Source of the DNA: Actinomycetota bacterium
GTDB taxonomy: Bacteria; Actinomycetota; Thermoleophilia; UBA2241
Direction of reading: 5' to 3'
Assembly: GCA_012719015.1 (NCBI GenBank)
Contig: JAAYBE010000309.1
Coordinates: 1 to 5,663, forward strand
DNA: 5,663 bases
In this document: positions 1 to 4,731 of the stretch, piece by piece
Numbering within the stretch: the first letter of the stretch is position 1
Layout of the letters: each line of letters starts with the position of its first letter
Position numbers and translations under genes: made by a program
Notes under the pieces: generated by a model
The model's input: only the letters and a program-made list of their open reading frames with translations
What the model was told of the DNA's origin: nothing
The model's database searches: none

Positions 1-674
1 GCGACGAAGACGACCGACGAGGCGCCTGAACCCGCCTCGCCCTCGGTGGCCTCGTCCAGCGCATCGGCCAGCGACGAGTAGATGCCGAAGAGCAGGCAGG
101 AGACGGTCACCGTGACGTAGCTGCCCGAGAGGATGTGGGCGAACTCGTGCGCGACGACGGCCTGCAGCTGCTGGCGCGACAACCGGGCCAGGGCGCCCTC
201 CGTCACGCCGATCACGCCGCCGCCGTGGAGGTCGCTGAAGGCGAAGGCGTTGAACCCGACGGTGCGGACGACCACGCACTCGATGCGCGGCGCCCCGGTG
301 GAGATGCGCATCTCCTCGACGATGTTGGCGAGGCGCTCGTGGTAGCGGTCGCCGGGGTCGAGCGGCCGGCAGTGCAGGGCGCGGAGGAGCCGCTCGCGCG
401 CGCCGACCCGGGCGAGGCTCCAGTAGACGAGCGAGAAGACGAGCGCCGCAGCCAGCACCGTGAGCACACCCGGGGCGCTGAGAAGCCACGACAGGCCGCC
501 CACGAGCGGGATCGTCAAACGGAGGATACCGAGCACGATGAGGCAGGCGACCCAGAGCGTGACGAACGCGAGCCCGAGCAGCAGCGCGAACAGCGACCAG
601 ATGCGCCAGCGCTTCTCGCGCTCGACCTCGAACAGGGTGCGACGGAGCGGGGTGTTCATCTCCCGGTCGGCCAT
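1..674 (-). CDS. M48 family membrane metallopeptidase (HtpX-like), C-terminus cut by window edge
   Basis: This is a zinc metallopeptidase of the M48 (HtpX/Ste24-like) type, a family that cleaves misfolded or membrane proteins at the cytoplasmic membrane. The reading frame is open to the left edge, so the C-terminal part is missing. Numbered from the upstream ATG at 716, the protein has a charged N-terminus, hydrophobic helices at about 40-66 and 83-103, a soluble stretch with the M48-typical NAFAF segment (156-160), and the zinc-binding HEFAH motif at 190-194. A further hydrophobic stretch begins at about 200. The third zinc ligand, expected downstream, lies outside the window. Starts are possible at 716, 674 and 659. 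I chose 674 because AAGGGG lies 5 to 6 nt upstream and can pair with the 16S tail. The 716 ATG has only a weak site, and an in-frame TGA lies just upstream of it. Family assignment is firm; the exact start and physiological substrate are unknown. Confidence 0.85.
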   Translation of the reverse strand, partial: MADREMNTPLRRTLFEVEREKRWRIWSLFALLLGLAFVTLWVACLIVLGILRLTIPLVGGLSWLLSAPGVLTVLAAALVFSLVYWSLARVGARERLLRALHCRPLDPGDRYHERLANIVEEMRISTGAPRIECVVVRTVGFNAFAFSDLHGGGVIGVTEGALARLSRQQLQAVVAHEFAHILSGSYVTVTVSCLLFGIYSSLADALDEATEGEAGSGASSVVFV

Positions 675-726
675 CGTCCCCTTCCCGTCGCTCTCTCCCT
701 CACCGGAGGTCGACATCCCGCTTCAC

Positions 727-755
727 ATTACTTAACACTACAGACGTGGTTTCAA
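727..755 (-). promoter_or_regulatory. Candidate promoter of the M48 peptidase gene
   Basis: On the minus strand TTGAAA (755-750) is separated by 17 nt from AGTAAT (732-727). That matches the sigma-70 consensus at 5/6 and 4/6 positions. It sits in a conspicuously AT-rich island (about 721-780) in otherwise GC-rich DNA. Transcription would start near 720, leaving about 45 nt before the preferred ATG at 674 and almost no leader before the ATG at 716. An AT-rich alternative, TATATT at 777-772 (-), has no recognisable -35 partner. Confidence 0.45.
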
Positions 756-783
756 CTGTCTTGACGGTGGTAATATACCGACT

Positions 784-821
784 GCGTGGCGGAGTCCCCC
801 TCCACACACCCCTCCCCACGC
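784..821. other. Stem-loop in the gap between the amidotransferase-like and M48 genes
   Basis: GCGTGG at 784-789 pairs with CCACGC at 816-821. After a single bulged C at 790, GGAG (791-794) pairs with CTCC (812-815). This gives a 10-bp stem with a 17-nt loop. On the minus strand it is followed by AGTCGGTATATTACC, which is AT-rich but not a U tract, so it is not a classical intrinsic terminator. It lies between the M48 promoter candidate and the end of the upstream gene. Confidence 0.35.
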
Positions 822-822
822 G

Positions 823-844
823 GGTACCACCTCCAGGTACCACC
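823..844. repeat. Short direct repeat GGTACCACC x2, 13-nt period
   Basis: GGTACCACC occurs at 823-831 and again at 836-844, separated by TCCA. Each copy contains the palindrome GGTACC. On the minus strand the repeat reads GGTGGTACC twice, and the second copy runs into CGCG, resembling the T-box core GGTGGNACCGCG apart from one inserted C. A related GGTGGTA lies on the plus strand at 766-772. A protein-binding operator or a leader RNA element is possible, but nothing else in the sequence proves either. Confidence 0.5.
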
Positions 845-861
845 CCATGGCTCCTTTCACA

Positions 862-883
862 AGCCCCTCCCCCCAGAGGGGCT
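862..883. other. Perfect 8-bp stem-loop, possible weak terminator
   Basis: AGCCCCTC (862-869) and GAGGGGCT (876-883) are perfect reverse complements around a 6-nt loop. It is the second hairpin met by transcripts leaving the amidotransferase-like gene on the minus strand. The following minus-strand bases are TGTGAAAGG, so there is no U tract. Factor-independent termination is therefore doubtful. Confidence 0.4.
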
Positions 884-910
884 GCCCGGAGACGGGAGTG
901 AAGGGTACAC

Positions 911-936
911 GAAGCGGCGCTCCCCGGCGCCGCTTC
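911..936 (-). terminator. Strong hairpin downstream of the amidotransferase-like gene, probable terminator
   Basis: GAAGCGGCGC (911-920) pairs perfectly with GCGCCGCTTC (927-936) around the 6-nt loop TCCCCG. The stem can be extended through small bulges by GTACAC (905-910) against GTG (938-940) and TAC (943-945). It begins 37 nt beyond the stop codon of the minus-strand gene. No U-rich run follows on either strand, so this would be a GC-stem terminator of the kind often found in high-GC bacteria, or a transcript-stabilising 3' end. Confidence 0.5.
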
Positions 937-973
937 TGTGCGTACGGGGCCGGTGCTCAGGCGCGGCGTCAGC

Positions 974-1678
974 TCACCGCTCGAGAAGCCCGGACATGGA
1001 GAGGAAGTTCTCGGTGAGCCGCCGGCAGAAGGCCGGGTAGGCGGGCAGGTGTCTCTCTGTGTCGGCGCGGAGCCGGTCGCCGAACTCCTCGCCCACATGC
1101 TTGTGCTCTTTGATCGCGTCCTCCACCCAGTGCGGCGCCATCGCCGCGTCGATGTGGGGGTGGAACTGCGTGCCCCACGCACGGCCGCCGGCACGGAAGG
1201 CCTGCACGCTGTCGTTGGAGCGCGCGACCAGACGCGAGGTCGGCGAGGGCCGGATCGAGTAGGCCCGCCAGGTGAACGCGATGAAGGGCGAGGAGACGCC
1301 GTGCAGCAGCGGGTCGTCGTACTCCTTCTCGACCTCCATCCACCCGAGAACCGGGTGTCTGCGCCGGTACACGTCGCCGCCGGAGGCGACCACCAGCAGC
1401 TGCGCGCCGAGACTGATGCCCCACACCGGAGCCCCCTCGTGCACCATGCGGCGCATGAGCTTGACCTCGTCGGCGAGGAAGGGGTGCTGGCGCGTCTGGG
1501 TCACGTGCATCGCGCCGCCGAGGCTGATGAGGCCGGAGGTCTCGTCCGGCCACGCCGGCAGTGCATCGCCGCGATAGACGTGGCGCACGACGTACGGCAC
1601 CTGGAACTCGTCGAGGGCGGCAGTGATGCTGCCGGGCGGACCGTCGGGCTCGTGCTGGACGATCGTCAGCGGGTGCAT
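974..1678 (-). CDS. Class I glutamine-amidotransferase-fold protein with Ser in place of the catalytic Cys
   Basis: The 234-residue protein belongs to the stand-alone, GMP-synthase-like class I amidotransferase family (COG0518 type), whose usual members release ammonia from glutamine with a Cys-His-Glu triad. Visible landmarks are the oxyanion-loop segment LGGA (53-56), the nucleophile elbow GISLGAQ (87-93) and the His-bearing strand GTQFHPH (169-175). The elbow normally reads GxCxG, but here position 89 is Ser (codon AGT, 1414-1412). The normal HPE is HPH, so the triad Glu is replaced by His175. The WHGD segment common in relatives reads WRAY (137-140). A normal glutaminase reaction is therefore unlikely. 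The protein may be a non-catalytic binder or a Ser-nucleophile hydrolase. The ATG start is supported by AGAGGAG (1691-1685) 6 nt upstream. Residues beyond about 190 form a C-terminal extension rich in charged residues. It diverges from cinA and appears monocistronic. Confidence 0.85.
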   Translation of the reverse strand: MHPLTIVQHEPDGPPGSITAALDEFQVPYVVRHVYRGDALPAWPDETSGLISLGGAMHVTQTRQHPFLADEVKLMRRMVHEGAPVWGISLGAQLLVVASGGDVYRRRHPVLGWMEVEKEYDDPLLHGVSSPFIAFTWRAYSIRPSPTSRLVARSNDSVQAFRAGGRAWGTQFHPHIDAAMAPHWVEDAIKEHKHVGEEFGDRLRADTERHLPAYPAFCRRLTENFLSMSGLLER

Positions 1679-1704
1679 CGGCGGCTCCTCTCGGCGTCGG
1701 CCCC

Positions 1705-1710
1705 AGTATA
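1705..1710 (-). promoter_or_regulatory. -10 box TATACT of the amidotransferase-like gene
   Basis: TATACT on the minus strand lies 26 nt before the ATG at 1678, which implies a leader of about 20 nt containing the AGAGGAG ribosome site. No good -35 box is present at 16 to 18 nt spacing. The box sits in a near-palindrome (CAGGTATACTG). The same hexamer stands at nearly the same distance before accC. Confidence 0.5.
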
Positions 1711-1734
1711 CCTGAGAGGCCTGCGGAGCAGATA

Positions 1735-1757
1735 GCCCCGGGGCCGCCCGGGGCGGC
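1735..1757. other. GC-only stem-loop(s) upstream of cinA
   Basis: Two mutually exclusive hairpins can form. GCCCCG (1735-1740) can pair with CGGGGC (1749-1754), or GCCGCC (1743-1748) can pair with GGCGGC (1752-1757). They lie between the minus-strand promoter and the cinA start, so they would be in the cinA leader if its promoter is further upstream. No clear plus-strand promoter for cinA was found; TATACC at 1707-1712 is only a weak candidate. Confidence 0.3.
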
Positions 1758-1796
1758 GCCTTGCGGCCGGGGACGCGCATCTGGGAGACTGGGACC

Positions 1797-2684
1797 ATGA
1801 GCGGCACCATCCCCACACACGGGCCTGCGGACCCGTCCACCGGCGCCCCTCTCGTCGAGGTGGTGTCGGCCGGCAACGAGGTCCTCATCGGCGACGTGCT
1901 CGACACCAACACCAACTGGCTCTGCACGCGCGTGACCGGCCTCGGGGGGCTGGTGCGCCGCACGGTCATGCTGCGCGACGACGTCGCCGCGATCGGCGCC
2001 GAGCTCAGAGGGTGCCTGGCCCGGCGCCCCGCGCTCGTCTTCACCGTCGGCGGGCTCGGTCCGACCGGCGACGACCGGACGCTCGAGGGCGTGGCGCTCG
2101 GCCTCGGGGTCCCGCTCGCGCTGCACCTCGGGGCGGAGCGCATGGTGGCGGCGAAGTACGAGGAGTTCTTCGCCGCCGGCCACGTGCCCTTCCCCGAGAT
2201 GAACGAGAGCCGGCGCAAGATGGCGTGGCTGCCGGCCGGCGCGGAGCCGCTGGTCAACCCCATCGGAGGTGCGCCGGGCGTCCTCTGCCGCCGCGACGGC
2301 GTGCGCATCGTCTCGCTGCCGGGCGTCCCCGGCGAGCTCAGGGCGATCGTCGACGAGTCGCTCGGCCCGCTCTTCTCCGAGATCTTCGGCGACGCCCGGT
2401 ACGAGGAGCGCTCCCTCGAGGTGGAACTGCAGGACGAGTCGGCCATCGCCGACGTCCTGCGCGCCGCCGAGGAGCGGCACCCGGCCGTCTACGTCAAGTC
2501 GCGCGCCAAGGTGCTGGGCTCGACGCATGTGATCCGGATCACCCTCAGCGCGCGCGGCCGGGACGACTCGGCGGTCGCCGCGCTCCTCGCGCCGGCGGCG
2601 GAGCAGCTGCTCACTCAGGTCGCCGCCGCCGGCTTCAGCATCCGCCCGGCGGCGGAGACCGGGCGCGGCGGCGCGGGCGGATAG
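1797..2684 (+). CDS. CinA family protein, N-terminal molybdopterin-binding-fold type, lacking the C-terminal amidohydrolase domain
   Basis: The 295-residue protein matches the N-terminal half of CinA (competence/damage-inducible protein A; COG1058, MoCF_biosynth fold). In characterised relatives this part carries nucleotide pyrophosphatase activity, for example on ADP-ribose-like substrates. Landmarks are SAGNEVLIGD (24-33) with the following NTN, GGLGPTGDD (85-93), a NESRRK-AWLP segment (136-146), NPIGGAPG (154-161) and LPGVPGE (174-180). Residues from about 205 to 280 form the middle alpha/beta domain, and the tail is Gly-rich. Full CinA proteins are about 400 residues with a C-terminal PncC-type NMN deamidase domain, which is absent here. 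The ATG at 1797 has GGGAG (1783-1787) 9 nt upstream. A TTG at 1761 is in frame but would add 12 residues unlike the family. A small membrane protein gene follows 23 nt later, suggesting co-transcription. Confidence 0.88.
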   Translation: MSGTIPTHGPADPSTGAPLVEVVSAGNEVLIGDVLDTNTNWLCTRVTGLGGLVRRTVMLRDDVAAIGAELRGCLARRPALVFTVGGLGPTGDDRTLEGVALGLGVPLALHLGAERMVAAKYEEFFAAGHVPFPEMNESRRKMAWLPAGAEPLVNPIGGAPGVLCRRDGVRIVSLPGVPGELRAIVDESLGPLFSEIFGDARYEERSLEVELQDESAIADVLRAAEERHPAVYVKSRAKVLGSTHVIRITLSARGRDDSAVAALLAPAAEQLLTQVAAAGFSIRPAAETGRGGAGG

Positions 2685-2707
2685 AGTCGCGAGGCCGGCG
2701 ACAGAGG

Positions 2708-2908
2708 GTGAAGGCCACGCCTCACGCCCGGGCACTCGCCTGGCTGATCGACTTCATGGACCGCTACTGGGGCCTCGTGGGGGTCGCGGTGGTGGTGACG
2801 CTCGAGGTCGCCGTGTTCGCCCCCCGCGGCATGGTCGAGTGGATCGTCGGCGCCGGGATCGTGGGCGCCGCCCTGCTCGTCGGATGGCTGGCCGGTCGAT
2901 CCGGCTGA
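2708..2908 (+). CDS. Small two-helix membrane protein, unknown function
   Basis: This is a 66-residue hypothetical protein starting at GTG 2708. It has a short basic and amphipathic N-terminus containing DFMDRYWG (15-22). Two hydrophobic stretches at about 23-38 and 43-63 are separated by the loop APRG, so it is predicted to be an inner-membrane hairpin. I do not recognise a family. The start is uncertain: AGAGG sits directly against the GTG and GAGG lies 13 nt away. The in-frame ATG at 2756 has no ribosome site and would remove part of the N-terminal segment. The gene lies 23 nt after cinA on the same strand, so it probably shares that transcript. It ends 61 nt from the stop of the convergent accC. 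Two clean hydrophobic segments argue for a real gene, but its length leaves doubt. Confidence 0.6.
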   Translation: MKATPHARALAWLIDFMDRYWGLVGVAVVVTLEVAVFAPRGMVEWIVGAGIVGAALLVGWLAGRSG

Positions 2909-2976
2909 CCGCCTGCCGGCGCCCGCCGCAGGGTCCGGGGACGGCGCCGGGCAGACGGCGCCGCGCCCGTCAGCCG
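2902..2976. repeat. Inverted repeat carrying both convergent stop codons
   Basis: CGGCTGAC at 2902-2909 and GTCAGCCG at 2969-2976 are perfect 8-bp reverse complements. They contain the TGA stop of the small membrane gene (+) and the TGA stop of accC (-), and both genes end Gly-stop. The 59 nt between them include a second hairpin, so a larger nested structure could form at the 3' end of either transcript. Confidence 0.4.
2942..2963. terminator. GC-rich hairpin between convergent genes, possible bidirectional terminator
   Basis: The self-complementary octamer CGGCGCCG occurs at 2942-2949 and 2956-2963, allowing an 8-bp stem around the 6-nt loop GGCAGA. The stem starts 6 nt beyond the accC stop and 33 nt beyond the small membrane gene's stop. 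No U tract follows in either direction, so termination is inferred from location only. Confidence 0.4.
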
Positions 2977-4310
2977 AGATGGTCCTCGATGAAGTGCGTG
3001 GTGACGTCGCCGGCCATGAACAGCGGGTGGTCGAGCACCCGACGGTGGAACGGGATCACGGTCTTGACGCCGTCCACGACGAACTGGTCCAGCGCCCAGC
3101 GCGACCGCGCCAGCGCCTCCTCGCGGTCGCGGCCCCACACGATCAGCTTGCCGAGCAGGCTGTCGTAGAACGGCGGCACCGCGTACCCCTGGTAAACGTG
3201 GCTGTCGAGGCGGACCCAGGGCCCGCCCGGCGGCGCCCACCGCGTGACCACCCCGGGCGACGGCATGAAGCCCTGCGCCGGGTCCTCCGCGTTGATGCGG
3301 AACTCGATGGCATGACCCTCGAGCTCGATGTCCTCCTGCCTGAGCGGCAGCCCCTCGCCGGCGGCGATCCGGATGCCCGTCTTGACGATGTCCACGCCGC
3401 TGACCATCTCGGTGACGCAGTGCTCGACCTGCACGCGGGTGTTCATCTCCATGAAGTAGAAGCTGCCGTCGCGGTCGAGGAGGAACTCGACGGTCCCGGC
3501 GCCCTCGTAGTCGGCGGCGAGGGCCGCGGCCACCGCCGCGGCACCCATCTCCGCCCGCAAGTCCGCGTCCACGGCCGGCGAGGGCGCCTCCTCGATGAGC
3601 TTCTGGTGGCGCCGCTGGATGCTGCAGTCGCGCTCGCCGAGGTGCACTCCGTGGCCGCGGCCGTCGGCCAGCACCTGGATCTCGACGTGGCGCGGCGCGC
3701 CGATGTACTTCTCGACGTACACGGCGCCGTTGCCGAACGCCGCCTCCGCCTCGGCCTGGGCCTGCCGCACCGCGGAGCCGAGCTCGGAGAGGTCCTTCAC
3801 GATGCGGATGCCCTTGCCGCCGCCGCCACCCGACGCCTTGACCATCAGCGGCACGCCGAGGTCACGGGCCACCACCTCGGCCTCGGCGGCGTTCCCGATG
3901 ATGCCCTCCGAGCCCGGCGTCACCGGCACTCCGGCGGCGGTCATGGTGGCCCGCGCCGCCGCCTTGTCGCCCATGAGCCCGATGCTCTCCGGGGACGGCC
4001 CGATGAACTTGATGCCGTGCTCGCGGCAGAGGGCGCTGAACTCCGCCCGCTCCGCCAGGAACCCGTAGCCCGGGTGGATCGCCTCGGCGCCCGTCTGCAG
4101 CGCCGCCTGGACGAGCGCCGGCATGACCAGATAGCTCTGCGCGGCCGACGGCGGGCCGATGCACACGGCCTCGTCGGCGTAGTGCACGTGCAGGCAGTCG
4201 GCGTCGGCCTCGCTGTACACGGCGACCGTGCCCACGCCCAGCTCGCGGCAGGCACGGATCACGCGGATGGCGATCTCGCCGCGGTTGGCGATGAGGACCT
4301 TGTCGAACAC
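2970..4310 (-). CDS. accC: Biotin carboxylase subunit of acetyl-CoA carboxylase
   Basis: The 446-residue ATP-grasp enzyme carboxylates biotin carried on BCCP (AccB) using ATP and bicarbonate, the first half-reaction of acetyl-CoA carboxylase in fatty-acid synthesis. E. coli AccC is 449 residues. The N-terminal domain opens with KVLIANRGEIA (4-14) and includes HPGYGFL (79-85) and GDK (114-116). The ATP-binding glycine loop is KASGGGGGKG (158-167). Catalytic residues fall on E. coli numbering: E288, N290 and R292 in EMNTR, and R338 in FRINAED. Residue 298, usually Pro or Thr (VEHPVTE), is Cys. The GTG start is chosen because AAGGAG (4321-4316) sits 5 nt upstream, with a second AAAGGAG just before it, and because homology begins here. 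Upstream in-frame codons cross the promoter. No accB is adjacent, so the gene appears monocistronic. A close paralogue serving another acyl-CoA carboxylase cannot be excluded. Confidence 0.95.
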   Translation of the reverse strand: MFDKVLIANRGEIAIRVIRACRELGVGTVAVYSEADADCLHVHYADEAVCIGPPSAAQSYLVMPALVQAALQTGAEAIHPGYGFLAERAEFSALCREHGIKFIGPSPESIGLMGDKAAARATMTAAGVPVTPGSEGIIGNAAEAEVVARDLGVPLMVKASGGGGGKGIRIVKDLSELGSAVRQAQAEAEAAFGNGAVYVEKYIGAPRHVEIQVLADGRGHGVHLGERDCSIQRRHQKLIEEAPSPAVDADLRAEMGAAAVAAALAADYEGAGTVEFLLDRDGSFYFMEMNTRVQVEHCVTEMVSGVDIVKTGIRIAAGEGLPLRQEDIELEGHAIEFRINAEDPAQGFMPSPGVVTRWAPPGGPWVRLDSHVYQGYAVPPFYDSLLGKLIVWGRDREEALARSRWALDQFVVDGVKTVIPFHRRVLDHPLFMAGDVTTHFIEDHLG

Positions 4311-4338
4311 CGTCGCTCCTTGCTCCTTTGACGGCGCG

Positions 4339-4344
4339 AGTATA
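4339..4344 (-). promoter_or_regulatory. -10 box TATACT of accC
   Basis: TATACT on the minus strand lies 28 nt before the GTG at 4310, giving a leader of about 22 nt that carries two tandem Shine-Dalgarno sequences. At 16 to 18 nt spacing upstream there is no convincing -35 box (TCACTC is the closest). The hexamer and its distance match the amidotransferase-like gene. Confidence 0.5.
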
Positions 4345-4694
4345 GCCGAGGACCGCGGCGCCGAGTGACGCCGGACCTGACAACGCTTTGGCCGCGGGTG
4401 CCCTTCAAACGGCGCCGGCGTCTGCCGATAGCGACCATGAGACACGGGCAGGACAACTCACCGGGCCGCTCGGCCCGGCATCTCATCCTCTCTCAGCCGG
4501 GCCGGTCTCCTTCATAAGACACAGCCGGACAGCCCGCATCCGGCGAAGGCCCCCGCCGGCCCGGCGCCTATCCCCCCACGCCGCGCAGGCGCCGCACGTC
4601 CCTCTGCCGCGACGGGCGCACTCGTCCACCGCGCGCCACGGAGACGTCCACCGCCGCCGTCCGCTCACCATCCTGCAGCGTCACGCCGATACGC
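4345..4694. other. Non-coding divergent region between accC and the receiver-MshEN gene
   Basis: No credible gene lies here. Open frames across it are rich in Arg, Pro and Ala and show no family resemblance. Visible structure is limited to GC stem-loops: a strong one at 4461-4478 and a weaker one, CCGGCG (4540-4545) with CGCCGG (4554-4559). An 11-base stretch on the minus strand, GTCAGGTCCGG (4386-4376 approximately), resembles part of the SRP RNA loop, but the neighbouring conserved bases are missing. The length, about 350 bp, leaves room for upstream regulator sites or a small RNA, neither of which I can demonstrate. Confidence 0.5.
4461..4478. other. Perfect 7-bp GC stem with tetraloop
   Basis: CCGGGCC (4461-4467) pairs with GGCCCGG (4472-4478) around GCTC. 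It stands alone in the accC / receiver-MshEN divergent gap, about 150 nt from the accC start and 250 nt from the next start. Neither flank has a U tract. It could be the 3' end of an unrecognised small transcript or chance in GC-rich DNA. Confidence 0.3.
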
Positions 4695-4722
4695 TAGACT
4701 GGACGAGAGCCGCCAGGAGGTG
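4695..4722 (+). promoter_or_regulatory. -10 box and optimal ribosome binding site of the receiver-MshEN gene
   Basis: TAGACT (4695-4700) resembles a -10 box and would give a leader of about 25 nt, similar to the other promoters in the window; no clear -35 is present. AGGAGGTG at 4715-4722 is a full match to the anti-Shine-Dalgarno complement and lies 9 nt before the ATG at 4732. This fixes the start and suggests strong translation. Confidence 0.55.
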
Positions 4723-4731
4723 CATCCGCCC

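Noticed and set aside
700..1194. 164-codon minus-strand open frame overlapping the amidotransferase-like gene
   Set aside because: It is out of frame with a well-supported gene, is Arg/Ser/Thr-rich, and simply reads through the structured gap.
1761..1796. TTG at 1761 as the cinA start
   Set aside because: It adds 12 residues without family similarity, whereas ATG at 1797 has a suitably spaced GGGAG.
2979..4331. Long plus-strand open frame antisense to accC, and similar antisense frames elsewhere
   Set aside because: Long antisense frames are expected in high-GC coding DNA. This one is dominated by Arg/Ala/Val/His and has no family resemblance.
4376..4387. Minus-strand GTCAGGTCCGG, identical to part of the SRP (4.5S) RNA apical region
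   Set aside because: The following conserved GGAA...AGCAG bases are absent (CGTCACTCGG follows) and no long flanking helix is visible, so this is a chance match.
4311..4445. N-terminal extension of accC to a GTG at 4445
   Set aside because: The extra 45 residues are Arg/Pro-rich and unlike AccC. They would run across the -10 box and both Shine-Dalgarno sites, and homology starts at the GTG at 4310.
4483..4671. 62-codon minus-strand open frame in the divergent gap
   Set aside because: Its composition is that of GC-rich non-coding sequence (Arg/Gly/Ala), with no recognisable motif and no supporting ribosome site.
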